Assembly (NCBI RefSeq): GCF_001469215.1
Contig: NZ_LOFH01000008.1
Coordinates: 1 to 64,000, forward strand
DNA length: 64,000 bases
Reading direction: 5' to 3'
Source of the DNA: Pseudoalteromonas sp. H105
Lineage (GTDB): Bacteria; Pseudomonadota; Gammaproteobacteria; Enterobacterales; Alteromonadaceae
Part shown: positions 9,832 through 19,195 of the stretch, one piece after another
How the letters are laid out: the number at the start of each line of letters is the position of its first letter
Position numbering within the stretch: position 1 is the stretch's first letter
The notes under the pieces: generated by a model
Databases searched by the model: none
What the model was told of the DNA's origin: nothing
What the model saw: the letters and a program-made list of their open reading frames with translations, nothing else
Position numbers and translations under genes: made by a program

Positions 9832-11259
9832 TTATAACCCATATTTTTCAAGTCGACGGTACATTGCACCACGTGTTAAGCCAAGTGCTTTAGCTGCGTG
9901 ACTGACATTTCCTTGATGGTGCGTTAATGCAGCTCTTACAGTTCGCTGTTCAAGCACTTCTAAATCAAATGTATCATACGCGTGGGATGATCCACTCGAT
10001 GCAGCAACATCAAACAAGGCGTCAGTACTGTCAGAATTACTTGTGATAACGGAGCGGGTATCCAGCGTTTCACCTTCCGTTAAAATAACCGCCCGTTCTA
10101 TGGCGTGGGCTAACTCTCGCACGTTCCCTGGCCAGCTGTACTGACAGAGCTTTTGCATATCCTCTGGCAAAATATTGAGATGCCGCTTATATTTTTGTCC
10201 AAAGTGCGTAAGGTAATACTCACACAGTAAAGGAATATCCTCTTGACGCTCTCTCAATGGTGGTAAGCGAATTTCGACCGTATTAATGCGATAGAGTAAA
10301 TCTTGGCGAAAACGACCTTCGTTCACAGCATTTTGTAGATTATCGTTCGTTGCACAAATTAGGCGTATATCAACATTAATGGGTTTACTGGCGCCAACGG
10401 GAATAACCTGCCGATTTTGCAGTGCAGCTAACAACTTTACTTGTTGTGCCATGGCTAAGTTGCCTAACTCATCAAGAAACAAACTACCGCCATGGGCAAG
10501 TTCAAATTTCCCCATGCGATCCGCTTTTGCGTCTGTAAAGGCGCCTTTTTTATGACCAAACAGCTCGCTTTCAAATAAACTGTGCGACACGGCACCCATA
10601 TCGAGGCCAATAAATGCATTATCACGGCGTTGGCTGGCTTGGTGAATTGCATGAGCTGCTAACTCTTTACCTGTGCCGCTCTCTCCGGTAATAAGAATGT
10701 TTGCATCCGTTTGCGCTGCTTTTTCAATGGTTTGGAATACGTCTTTCATGGCGGCGCTTTGGCCTAAAAATGAAAAATGTTGGCCACTCACTGATTGATT
10801 GAGAGCTTGGCTCAGTCCTTGTGTTTGGCGTGTTAATTGGCCGACTTGTTGTTTATCTTTAGCGTGTGAGAACGCGGCTGCAACAGCACCTAGTAATTGT
10901 TCGTTCTGCCAAGGCTTGGCAATAAAATCAGATGCACCGGCTTTAATCGCATCAACGGCAAGTTGAATATCGCTGTAGGCTGTCATCAATAGCACAACAA
11001 TACTGGGGTCTTGTTCGATGATTTTTTTTAGCCAGTAAAACCCTTCTTTACCGCTGATTGCATCTTGGCTGAAGTTCATATCGAGCAAAATCACATCGAT
11101 GGGGAAATCGGTGCTTTTTTGTTGGGTGATCAATCCTTCAATATCAAACGGATTATCGGTGGTTTTTACGCTTTGATAATGCTGTTTGAGTAGTAAACGC
11201 GCAGCAATAAGAATATCGGAATTATCATCGACAATGAGAATTGAACCAGCCTGTTTCAT
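9832..11259 (-). CDS. Sigma-54-dependent response regulator (NtrC family)
   Basis: Enhancer-binding activator of sigma-54 RNA polymerase. The receiver domain (about 5-120) has D60 in VILLDMNFS. The AAA+ domain has Walker A GESGTGKE (192-199) and Walker B GGSLFLDE (257-264). The sigma-contact loop reads GAFTDA (239-244) where most activators have GAFTGA. A Fis-type helix-turn-helix closes the protein (GNVSHAAKALGLTRGAMYR). It is the first gene of the leftward pair with the kinase. The intergenic region to the right holds two palindromes and a -24/-12 promoter, which are good candidates for its binding sites and target promoter. Confidence 0.93.
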   Translation of the reverse strand: MKQAGSILIVDDNSDILIAARLLLKQHYQSVKTTDNPFDIEGLITQQKSTDFPIDVILLDMNFSQDAISGKEGFYWLKKIIEQDPSIVVLLMTAYSDIQLAVDAIKAGASDFIAKPWQNEQLLGAVAAAFSHAKDKQQVGQLTRQTQGLSQALNQSVSGQHFSFLGQSAAMKDVFQTIEKAAQTDANILITGESGTGKELAAHAIHQASQRRDNAFIGLDMGAVSHSLFESELFGHKKGAFTDAKADRMGKFELAHGGSLFLDELGNLAMAQQVKLLAALQNRQVIPVGASKPINVDIRLICATNDNLQNAVNEGRFRQDLLYRINTVEIRLPPLRERQEDIPLLCEYYLTHFGQKYKRHLNILPEDMQKLCQYSWPGNVRELAHAIERAVILTEGETLDTRSVITSNSDSTDALFDVAASSGSSHAYDTFDLEVLEQRTVRAALTHHQGNVSHAAKALGLTRGAMYRRLEKYGL

Positions 11260-11310
11260 GAATGTGCCCCTTTGTTATTGTATTTTTAGCCTACCCCAAA
11301 AGCGTATCAA

Positions 11311-11361
11311 GTGTCCATTAATGGACGATTATAAATTTCAAAGTGTTCTATTAATGGACAC
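11311..11361. promoter_or_regulatory. Twin palindromes, likely enhancer sites for the NtrC-type regulator
   Basis: Two related palindromes occur: GTGTCCATTAATGGAC at 11311-11326, and GTGTTCTATTAATGGACAC at 11343-11361. Their ATTAAT centres are 33 bp apart, about three helical turns, so both face the same side of the helix. They lie 60-110 bp upstream of a -24/-12 promoter, the usual place for activator sites. Binding by the adjacent regulator is inferred from position. Confidence 0.75.
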
Positions 11362-11420
11362 TCATTGTTTTTAAATTTAGTTTTTATTTGTAACTTACTG
11401 TAATTTATTAAAAATAAAAC

Positions 11421-11437
11421 TTGGCATGTTGTTTGTA
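11421..11437 (+). promoter_or_regulatory. Sigma-54 (-24/-12) promoter of the exporter operon
   Basis: TTGGCATGTTGTTTGTA matches the sigma-54 consensus TTGGCACG-N4-TTGCA. The -24 GG is intact, spacing to the -12 element is exact, and GT replaces the usual GC at -12. The adaptor gene begins 45 nt downstream. Confidence 0.75.
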
Positions 11438-11481
11438 ATAGTCATGACTATTACGTATCAGAAAAAAGTTAAATAGGCAGC

Positions 11482-12741
11482 ATGATGGATAAAAAAATAA
11501 AGCGTACCGCTAGTCAAAAATACCTTAAAAAGCTCACTATTGCAGTGCTTACACTCAGTGTTGCGGCGGCTGCCTATGGATTTAGCCAAAGTGCAGATCA
11601 AGGACGTAGCCAAAACATTGCATTAACGAGCTTAACGATTAGTACGGTTAAACAAGGCGCCTTTAAAGATGCATTGAGTTTGCGCGGTCAAGTGGTGCCA
11701 AAAACCAGTATTTATCTTGATACTATTGCGGGCGGGCAAGTCGAAGAACGTTTAGTTGAACAAGGTGAGTATGTAGAAAAAGGTCAGCCGTTGGTGCGCT
11801 TAAATAATACTAACTTACAGTTAGATGTTATGAGTCGCGAAGCGCAAGTTACAGAGCAACTCAACTTTTTACGCAATACGCAAATGACCATGGAAACCAG
11901 CCGCTTAAACTTACGCCGTGACTTGCTCGAAATCGACTTACAAATTACACACCTTGCACGTCGTTTGAAACAAACAAAACCATTAGTAGAAAAAGGCGTG
12001 CTTGCGCAAGAGCGTTTATCAGAACTAAAAGAAGATTTAGCGTATTACAAAGCTCGTAAAGAGCTCACGCTTGAACGCCAAAAGCAAGAAAGCGCGATTC
12101 GAGAAGTGCAAGTTGCACAGCTTGCTGATAGCGCAACCATGCTTGAAAAAAACCTTCAGTTTGCACGTCGAAACCTTGATAACTTATTAATTAAGGCCCC
12201 CGTTACTGGCTATTTAAGCGAGCTCGATGTTGAAATTGGCGCATCTAAAATGAGTGGCGCACGACTTGGTCAAATCGACATACCTAATGAGTACAAGCTG
12301 GTGGTGCGTTTAGATGAGTTTTATTTAAACCAAGTACAGCGTGACATGACTGTGCTGATTGAGTTTGAAAGCGGCATGGTGAATGCCAAAGTGAGTAAAA
12401 TTGATAGCCGTGTTCAGCAATCACAATTTCAAATCGAGGTTGATTTACCAACCGGTACTCAAGGTGTTAAACGCGGCCAGAGTATTGATGTAGAGCTGAT
12501 GCTTGGTGATAACAAAAGTGAAGCTTTACTGCTAAACCGAGGTGCATTTTTTACAAACACGGGTGGCAACTGGGTGTATGTGCTTGAACAAGGGAATAAC
12601 AAAGCGGTGCGTCGTGATATCCGCCTAGGAAAGAAGAATCAAGATTACTTTCAAGTGCTCGCAGGGTTGAGTGCTGGAGACAGAGTGATTACCTCAAATT
12701 ACAGCAACTTTGACAAAGCGCAGCAGCTTTACATTGACTAA
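11482..12741 (+). CDS. HlyD/MacA-type periplasmic adaptor protein
   Basis: Membrane fusion protein that would link an inner-membrane ABC exporter to an outer-membrane channel. An N-terminal membrane anchor (about 18-36) is followed by a lipoyl-like half (PKTSIYLDTIAGGQVEERLV). A coiled-coil hairpin spans about 110-215, then the second lipoyl half (LIKAPVTGYLSELDVEIGA) and a beta-barrel and proximal domain. An AGG just upstream supports either of the two adjacent ATG codons (11482 or 11485). It is the first gene of a rightward operon with an ABC ATPase and two permeases. No outer-membrane factor is encoded nearby, so a TolC-like channel from elsewhere is presumably used. Confidence 0.88.
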   Translation: MMDKKIKRTASQKYLKKLTIAVLTLSVAAAAYGFSQSADQGRSQNIALTSLTISTVKQGAFKDALSLRGQVVPKTSIYLDTIAGGQVEERLVEQGEYVEKGQPLVRLNNTNLQLDVMSREAQVTEQLNFLRNTQMTMETSRLNLRRDLLEIDLQITHLARRLKQTKPLVEKGVLAQERLSELKEDLAYYKARKELTLERQKQESAIREVQVAQLADSATMLEKNLQFARRNLDNLLIKAPVTGYLSELDVEIGASKMSGARLGQIDIPNEYKLVVRLDEFYLNQVQRDMTVLIEFESGMVNAKVSKIDSRVQQSQFQIEVDLPTGTQGVKRGQSIDVELMLGDNKSEALLLNRGAFFTNTGGNWVYVLEQGNNKAVRRDIRLGKKNQDYFQVLAGLSAGDRVITSNYSNFDKAQQLYID

Positions 12742-12799
12742 ATCTATTTGAACAAGAACCAGATTAACTTAAAAAATTAAACCGAATTAAGGAATAAAA

Positions 12800-13522
12800 A
12801 TGATGATTTCACTTACCAATTTAAGTCGCGTATTTCGCACTCAAGACATTGAAACAACAGCGCTTAACGATATCAGTTTAGCGGTTAATGAAGGCGAGTT
12901 TTTAGCTATTATGGGTCCGTCAGGTTGTGGGAAATCTACCTTGCTTTCTATTTTGGGGATGCTCGACTCGCCTACATCAGGAGGCTTTAATTTTATGGGC
13001 GTTGATATTGCGGGTTATAGCGAAAAGCAATTGGCTGAATTGCGTAAGGCATCAATTGGCTTTGTTTTTCAAAGCTTTAACTTAATCGATGAGCTGACCG
13101 TATTTGAGAATGTTGAATTGCCATTGCAGTATCAAAAAATTTCAAAAAGCGATCGTAAGCAGCGCGTTGAAGCCATTTTAAAGCGTGTGGGCATTGATCA
13201 TCGTGCAGATCATTTACCACAACAATTATCAGGAGGCCAACAACAGCGTGTGGCGGTTGCGCGTGCTTTGGTAATTAACCCTAAGCTTATTCTAGCCGAT
13301 GAGCCAACCGGTAACTTGGATTCCAAAAATGGTGATGAAGTCATGGCCATGTTGCGAGAACTAAACCGTGAAGGGACAACGGTTATTGTGGTTACTCACT
13401 CTGAGAAAGAAGGTGCTTATGCAGATCGGTTAGTGCGTTTGCTTGATGGCAAAGTCATGGTTGATAAAGCGAATTCACAGCAACACGAGGTCTCAAGCGT
13501 TAAACAGGGTCAAGTAGCCTAA
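12800..13522 (+). CDS. ABC transporter ATP-binding protein (MacB/LolD type)
   Basis: Cytoplasmic ATPase that energises the two FtsX-type permeases downstream. Walker A is GPSGCGKST (39-47), the Q-loop is in FVFQSFNLIDELTV, the signature is LSGGQQQRVAVARAL, and Walker B is LILADEPTGNLDS with the switch histidine in VVTHS. At 240 residues it is a stand-alone domain, unlike MacB where ATPase and permease are fused. AAGGAA precedes the doubled ATG. It follows the adaptor gene by 58 nt. A 198-nt gap to the first permease shows no gene or clear terminator. Confidence 0.92.
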   Translation: MMISLTNLSRVFRTQDIETTALNDISLAVNEGEFLAIMGPSGCGKSTLLSILGMLDSPTSGGFNFMGVDIAGYSEKQLAELRKASIGFVFQSFNLIDELTVFENVELPLQYQKISKSDRKQRVEAILKRVGIDHRADHLPQQLSGGQQQRVAVARALVINPKLILADEPTGNLDSKNGDEVMAMLRELNREGTTVIVVTHSEKEGAYADRLVRLLDGKVMVDKANSQQHEVSSVKQGQVA

Positions 13523-13720
13523 TGCTCGCGCTTTAGATATGTAGTGCGGTATGTGCCTATTTAATTAGCCAGTACGCGTGCTGCAATCTTATTTTTTACA
13601 CTGAGTGTATGCGCAATCAAGGATGATCTTTCTTATGCCTATCTCAGTGAAATGGTGAGCGATTTTGTCGCTTTTCAGCCGTTTTATTTTGACCTCTAAA
13701 GCAGGCCAAGAAGGAATTTA

Positions 13721-16120
13721 ATGATGTTTAAAAATTATATTATGACCGCAATGCGATCATTTAAGCAGCAAAAGCAGCATTTTATATTAAATGTAATGGG
13801 TCTCAGTGTGGGCCTAGCGGCCGCTATTTTAGTGGCCTTGTTTGCACAGAACGAACTGTCTTACGATAGTCAACAACCCCACGCGGAGCAGGTTTACCGC
13901 GTAGGGCAAGATTTTTCTAAGTTAGGACTGTCGGTGATTCCGATATTTAATTATTCACAAGCGGTTCAAGCAACAGATTATACGCAAGTAGAAGAAGTGT
14001 TTGGTTTAACTATGGTGTCAATGACTCGGGAGGCGATGGTTGATGTGCAGTATCGCGATCAGGGTTACAAGCTTAATGAGTTATACGGTGCAACGCCAAA
14101 TATTGAAAACTTTATCACGATGGAAACATTGGCCGGTGATTTAAAAAATGCCATGAGCACTCCGGATAGTTTAGCGCTAAGCGAATCAGAAGCTGTGCGT
14201 ATTTTTGGATCGGTGAATGTTATTGGTACGACTTTGCAACACGAGCAAGGCCAATACACTGTGCGAGCGGTATTCGCTGACTTGCCTAGCAATACGCACT
14301 TTGCGTTTAAAAATCTTGTTTATGTAAAGCATGATCCGAGCAACTTGATGGTCAATAGCAGCTATGTCTATATGCGTTTAACACCACAGGCTGATCCAAT
14401 AGCATTGGCAGATACATTGTCTAAGCAATATTTTAATGGTCAGATGGCAGGGAAAATCGCCATTGAGTTACACCCATTACTAGACTTACATTTAACAGCA
14501 AAATCACCTTTTGAAATGAAAGCTGGGGGTGCAAAGCAAGTGGTGATGATTTGTGCTGGTTTAAGTGTATTACTTATTCTGATTGCTGGCTTTAACTTTA
14601 TTAATATGACAGTGGCACAATCAACAAAGCGCGCAAAAGAAGTTGGCGTGCGTAAAGCGCTTGGCGCAAGTAAAGTGCAATTAGTCACCCAGTTTTTAGC
14701 TGAGTCAGTCTTGGTGTCGTTATTATCGATGATCATAGCGTGTGTATGTGTTGAATTTATATTGCCAAGTTTTAACCTGTTGGTCGATCGTGAGCTTGTC
14801 GTCAATTACGCCTCTGTGTTTGGGTTGAGTATTGTGGCTGTTGCCATGTCAGTGGGAATACTGGCTGGTTTATACCCTGCACTGTTTATTTCATCATTTA
14901 GTGCTAAGCGTGTATTAAGTGGTGACTTACAACGAGGCAGCACAGCTATTTGGGTGCGTAAAAGCTTACTCACCCTGCAGGCTTCATTAGCTATCGGCTT
15001 GATTATTGCCTCGGTGACCTTGTTAAAGCAATTAGCTCACCTTCAAAGTCTCCCTTTAGGTTATCAAACACAGCAGCGATTAGTTATTTCAGAGTTACCT
15101 GTGCAAACTGTGTTTACTCAACAACCTAGTGCGTTAATGAACCGTTTACGAGCGATTGAAGGCGTTGATCAGGCAACGGTTATTGATACTCGTTTAACCG
15201 TTTCAATTAACAATACACTTCAACCTGTATGGCCTAATGGTGAGTCATCAAATGGCATCACCCCTGTGATAGGTTCGGGCTTTGATGTTGTTAAAGGTTT
15301 AGGCCTTACATTAATGGCGGGGAGAGATTTTAGCCGTGAATATGCCAGCGATTGGGCAACAAGGACCAATGGGGTTACAACGGTGGGTACCATTATTACA
15401 GAAACTGTTGCCAGACAGGCCGGTTATAGCAATGTGGCCGACATTATAGGCAAAACAATCAAAGATCCAGGGCGTAATGTAGATATGCGTGTAGTGGGAG
15501 TTGTGCAAGATGTAAAAGTCGGGAATGCCCAAGATGCGAATTCTAATATTATGTTTTTATGTGGCTTTAACTATTTAGCGCCGGTATCTGAAGTGATCTT
15601 AACGGTTGATTTGCAAAACCTCCCTATGATCAAGCAGCAAGTGAACACTGCCTTAGCAGAGGTGGCCAATATTTATGAGCCAAAAGTAAACTTATTAGCT
15701 GAAAACTATAAAGCGGTGCTAACAGGGGACGAGCGAGTTTCTCGTGTGGTACTTATTTTCACCGGGCTTGCGATATTTTTAACTTGTTTAGGGACGTTTG
15801 GTCTCGCGTCGTTTGCGACCATTCGTCGTCAAAAAGAGGTGGCAGTTCGCAAAGTGTTAGGTGCATCACGTATTAGTATTGTCAATATTCTAGCAAAAGA
15901 GTTCCTCGTACTTGTTGGTATTAGTATCGTCCTAGCCTATCCAGTGACTTACTTATTAGTAGGCGATTGGTTAGCTAATTTTAACGACCGTATTGAGCAA
16001 GCGTTTTGGGTATATGGTGTCGCGGCCGTTTTTGTTGCGGGTATTACGTGGGTGACTGTAGCAACACTTGCTTTTAAAGCTGCCAGCACGCGCCCCTCGC
16101 TAATTTTACGTTACGAGTAA
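13721..16120 (+). CDS. MacB/FtsX-family ABC permease (first of two)
   Basis: Large inner-membrane permease, 799 residues. One N-terminal helix (about 20-42) is followed by a periplasmic MacB-like domain. Three helices and FtsX domain 1 lie at about 270-400 with RAKEVGVRKALGASK. A second periplasmic domain precedes FtsX domain 2 near the C terminus (KEVAVRKVLGASR). Two FtsX modules in one chain suggest it could supply a full transmembrane pair. AAGGAA lies just upstream of the doubled ATG. It is clearly paralogous to the next gene: both end in AFKAAS(T/A)RPSLILRYE. Substrate unknown; peptides, lipids or macrolide-like compounds are the family range. Confidence 0.88.
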   Translation: MMFKNYIMTAMRSFKQQKQHFILNVMGLSVGLAAAILVALFAQNELSYDSQQPHAEQVYRVGQDFSKLGLSVIPIFNYSQAVQATDYTQVEEVFGLTMVSMTREAMVDVQYRDQGYKLNELYGATPNIENFITMETLAGDLKNAMSTPDSLALSESEAVRIFGSVNVIGTTLQHEQGQYTVRAVFADLPSNTHFAFKNLVYVKHDPSNLMVNSSYVYMRLTPQADPIALADTLSKQYFNGQMAGKIAIELHPLLDLHLTAKSPFEMKAGGAKQVVMICAGLSVLLILIAGFNFINMTVAQSTKRAKEVGVRKALGASKVQLVTQFLAESVLVSLLSMIIACVCVEFILPSFNLLVDRELVVNYASVFGLSIVAVAMSVGILAGLYPALFISSFSAKRVLSGDLQRGSTAIWVRKSLLTLQASLAIGLIIASVTLLKQLAHLQSLPLGYQTQQRLVISELPVQTVFTQQPSALMNRLRAIEGVDQATVIDTRLTVSINNTLQPVWPNGESSNGITPVIGSGFDVVKGLGLTLMAGRDFSREYASDWATRTNGVTTVGTIITETVARQAGYSNVADIIGKTIKDPGRNVDMRVVGVVQDVKVGNAQDANSNIMFLCGFNYLAPVSEVILTVDLQNLPMIKQQVNTALAEVANIYEPKVNLLAENYKAVLTGDERVSRVVLIFTGLAIFLTCLGTFGLASFATIRRQKEVAVRKVLGASRISIVNILAKEFLVLVGISIVLAYPVTYLLVGDWLANFNDRIEQAFWVYGVAAVFVAGITWVTVATLAFKAASTRPSLILRYE

Positions 16121-16132
16121 TTACGTTATGAC

Positions 16133-16155
16133 ACGGCTATCACAGTGATAGCCGT
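16133..16155 (+). repeat. Perfect 11-bp inverted repeat between the two permease genes
   Basis: ACGGCTATCAC and GTGATAGCCGT are separated by one base, 12 nt after the first permease stop. There is no T-run, so it is not an obvious terminator. It could be a protein-binding site or an mRNA hairpin that protects or limits one part of the operon transcript. Confidence 0.6.
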
Positions 16156-16188
16156 AATAAATTACGTTGAATTGACTAAGGAGAAGTG

Positions 16189-18591
16189 ATGTTTGCTTCC
16201 TATATGAGTTTGGCACTAAAAACGTTTTCTCAGCATAAACAATATGCATTATTGAGTATGCTTGGGCTCAGTATAGGCATGGCTGTGCTGATACTAATGG
16301 CACTGTTTATTCAAACAGAGCGCTCATTTGAGTTGGAACAGCCAAATGTGGCTAATCATTATCGGTTAGTGATGCAGGCACAAAAAAACGGTAATGAACA
16401 CATTTTAATGACTCCTCGTGCTAAGCAGCATTTGCTTGATATAGCAGGTATTGAAAGCGTTTTTTATCTGTTTAAAACACGCATGCTCAGTGATGACAAA
16501 GTTACCATTGAAGCTGATGGGTTTCAGTTGTCTGCGCATTATGCGGCATCAAGTAACATTTTATCGTTTATTCAAATGACGGTGCTAGCGGGTGATATTA
16601 CCAAGGCTTTACAAGCCCCAGAAAAAATAGCCTTAGCACGTACGGAGGCACTGCGTTTGTTTGGTTCAGGCTTCACACCAGAGGCGCTCATTGGTAAAAC
16701 GATGACTCGCCAACGTGATCAACGCTTATTAACGGTGGCTGCCATATTTGAAGACTTACCTGTTAACAGCCATTTTTATTTTCAATCGTTAGAAAGCTTT
16801 GCACCTTATGAAAACATTGGTGGCAATGTGGCGCATACTTATGTGGCACTCACCCCCACGGCTAATCAGGCCCACATTGCGGTGTCGGTGAGCAATGTAT
16901 TTAAGCAGATTTGGCAATGGGATCATGTGCAATATCGGTTACAACCTGTGGCTGACATTCACTTAAGTACCAACTTTGCTCATGACATGAAAGTGGGTGG
17001 CTCTAAAAGTTCAGTGATGATATGTGCTGTGATGGCGCTTATTTTACTGGTTATTTCATGTGTGAACTATGTCAATTTTAGTGTTGCACAATCAGCTAAC
17101 CGCGCCAAAGAAATTGGAGTTCGTAAAGCGCTGGGGGCTAGCAAGACGCAACTCATGATGCAATTTATGAGTGAGGCGGTTGTACTCACATGGTTTGCCA
17201 TGGTGCTTGCATGCGTATTGGTTGAGTTGTGTATGCCCAGCTTTATGCACTTGATTGGTCGGCCAATTGCTTTCTCTGGCTGGGCGCAGTGGATAGGGCC
17301 TGTATTTATATTTGCGACAATTATCGGTGTTGTGTCGGGCATTTACCCTAGTGTGTATATGTCGAGCTTTAAAACACGTGAAATTTTAAGCGGTGAGCTT
17401 AAGCAAGGGCGTCAAGGCGTTTGGATCCGTAAAGGTTTGCTTTTGGTTCAGATAACCCTGTCTATAGGGTTACTGATTGGTGCAATGACGCTCACGAAGC
17501 AGTTGCAGTTTTTGCAGTCATTACCCGTTAATTACAGTAAAGCGCAACAATGGGTTATTAATGATATACCAGGCCAAAAGCTATATGGTGCACAGCATGA
17601 GGCTTTTTTTAGTGCATTACAGCAAGTGGATGGAGTGGTGTCGGCTGTGGCGATGGATTTTTCTATTACTCAATCGACCAATGCAGGTATTTTTATCGAG
17701 AATACACTCAACCCAGAGGAGCCACATTCAATGGCTCTGGCCGGAGTGAGCGCTGAGGTAGTAAGGACGCTGGATTTAAAGCTGGTGGCGGGTCGAGATT
17801 TTTCGCGTGATCATGCTGCAGATGGGTATAACGATCGCACGAATCAGGCTGGCGTTATTTTACCTGAATCGATCGTAACTTTACTGGGCTTTACTAATGC
17901 GCACAGTGCAATAGGCCAATCTATTCGGTTTTCGGCGGGGCCGCTATCTCACGCCACAGGGGTTATTGTGGGCGTTGTTAAAGATATTAAAGTGGGGCCT
18001 GTTAATCATCAAAGTGCCCCTGTGGTCTTTGTAAACGGATTCAGTGTGGGAGGGAATTATTCTTTAGTTGTTAAAGTAGCAGATGGATCAGATCAACAGG
18101 TAAAGCAGGCAGTCGTTAATTTTATTAAATCGCGATTGAACATAGCGCCTGTGAGTCTGTCATTATTGGAAGATGATTACCAAGCCTTATATCAACAACA
18201 GCAACGCCTAAAAGATGCCGTGGTGGTTGGCAGTATACTGTCGGTTGTGTTGATTATTATGGGCGTCTTTGGGCTAACGGGTTTTATTGTTCAACAACGG
18301 ATCAAAGAAGTGGCGATAAGAAAAGTGCTCGGAGCAAGCAGGTTGAACATTGTTAACGCTTTAGCCAAGGAGTTTTTAGTCATGATTGCGCTAGGTTGTT
18401 TAGTGGCGTGGCCGCTGGCCTATATTATTTTAACCGATTGGCTCTCAGGATTTGCTTTGCACGTTGAGCAATCGTTATTGCTGTATGTTGTTATGAGCGG
18501 CGTGGTTGCCGTTATTACTTGGTTGACCGTTGCAAGCCTGGCTTTTAAAGCCGCCAGTGCACGGCCATCACTTATCCTGCGTTATGAATAA
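16189..18591 (+). CDS. MacB/FtsX-family ABC permease (second of two)
   Basis: Paralogue of the preceding permease, 800 residues with the same plan. It has an N-terminal helix, a periplasmic domain, an FtsX domain with RAKEIGVRKALGASK, a second periplasmic domain, and an FtsX domain with KEVAIRKVLGASR. The ATG at 16189 has AAGGAG five nucleotides upstream; an in-frame GTG at 16186 is too close to that site. The last 15 residues are nearly identical to those of its neighbour, which points to a tandem duplication. The two may form a heterodimer or work with the single ATPase as alternative exporters. The operon ends here. Confidence 0.87.
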   Translation: MFASYMSLALKTFSQHKQYALLSMLGLSIGMAVLILMALFIQTERSFELEQPNVANHYRLVMQAQKNGNEHILMTPRAKQHLLDIAGIESVFYLFKTRMLSDDKVTIEADGFQLSAHYAASSNILSFIQMTVLAGDITKALQAPEKIALARTEALRLFGSGFTPEALIGKTMTRQRDQRLLTVAAIFEDLPVNSHFYFQSLESFAPYENIGGNVAHTYVALTPTANQAHIAVSVSNVFKQIWQWDHVQYRLQPVADIHLSTNFAHDMKVGGSKSSVMICAVMALILLVISCVNYVNFSVAQSANRAKEIGVRKALGASKTQLMMQFMSEAVVLTWFAMVLACVLVELCMPSFMHLIGRPIAFSGWAQWIGPVFIFATIIGVVSGIYPSVYMSSFKTREILSGELKQGRQGVWIRKGLLLVQITLSIGLLIGAMTLTKQLQFLQSLPVNYSKAQQWVINDIPGQKLYGAQHEAFFSALQQVDGVVSAVAMDFSITQSTNAGIFIENTLNPEEPHSMALAGVSAEVVRTLDLKLVAGRDFSRDHAADGYNDRTNQAGVILPESIVTLLGFTNAHSAIGQSIRFSAGPLSHATGVIVGVVKDIKVGPVNHQSAPVVFVNGFSVGGNYSLVVKVADGSDQQVKQAVVNFIKSRLNIAPVSLSLLEDDYQALYQQQQRLKDAVVVGSILSVVLIIMGVFGLTGFIVQQRIKEVAIRKVLGASRLNIVNALAKEFLVMIALGCLVAWPLAYIILTDWLSGFALHVEQSLLLYVVMSGVVAVITWLTVASLAFKAASARPSLILRYE

Positions 18592-18606
18592 TCAGCACTA
18601 ACAGGT

Positions 18607-18640
18607 ACAAAAAAGGCCTCATAGGAAAACCTGAGGCCTT
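18607..18640 (-). terminator. Terminator for the leftward acetyltransferase operon
   Basis: AAGGCCTCA pairs with TGAGGCCTT. Read leftward, the stem is followed by a run of T, so it best serves the minus-strand gene ending at 18665. It may also slow the converging permease transcript. Confidence 0.85.
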
Positions 18641-18664
18641 ATTACTCACACGGATATCTAGTGG

Positions 18665-19195
18665 TTAGACATCGTTAATTTTAACGGCTGGGTTGCCTGC
18701 GACGACAGTATTAGTGAGCACATCTTTAGTCACAATAGACCCTGCGCCAACAACCGCATTATCGCCAATGGTAATGCCAGCTAACACAATCACACCTGCA
18801 CCAATCCACACGTTATTGCCAATTGTAATTGGTGCTGCAAAGTTTTCTTTCTTGAGCCGTTCAGTTGGGTTAACCGCATGCGAGACAGCCAGTAGCTGAA
18901 CATTCGGACCAATTAAGCAATCATTGCCTATGGTGATAGCACCTTCACGAATTGGTGCATCTAGCACCGTGCAATTAATGTTTATAAACGTACGATCACC
19001 AATTTGCATTTGCGCGCCGTAGTCACAATGAAACCCTGCTTCAATAATGACGCCCGAGCCGGAGTGAGCAAACAGCCCTGTTATGCGTTTTAAGTTTCCC
19101 TTACTAGGGCTTTTATTAAATAAGCGACATATTTCATGGGCGGCTTTGCGTGACTCGCGGGTACTTTTATCTAGGCCGTTAAATAGTGTGTGCAT
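18665..19195 (-). CDS. Sugar O-acetyltransferase (maltose/galactoside acetyltransferase type)
   Basis: Cytoplasmic hexapeptide-repeat acetyltransferase that would transfer acetyl from acetyl-CoA to a sugar hydroxyl. A short N-terminal Mac-like region is followed by a left-handed beta-helix of [LIV]-G-x4 repeats: IGDRTFININC, IGNDCLIGPNVQLL, IGNNVWIGAGVIVL, IGDNAVVGAGSIVT. It also has the catalytic histidine loop VSHAVNP and the family ending VVAGNPAVKI. At 176 residues it is slightly short for the family. Its ATG overlaps the stop of the upstream protease gene (TAATG), so the two are translationally coupled. A functional link to the protease is not obvious. Confidence 0.87.
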   Translation of the reverse strand: MHTLFNGLDKSTRESRKAAHEICRLFNKSPSKGNLKRITGLFAHSGSGVIIEAGFHCDYGAQMQIGDRTFININCTVLDAPIREGAITIGNDCLIGPNVQLLAVSHAVNPTERLKKENFAAPITIGNNVWIGAGVIVLAGITIGDNAVVGAGSIVTKDVLTNTVVAGNPAVKINDV

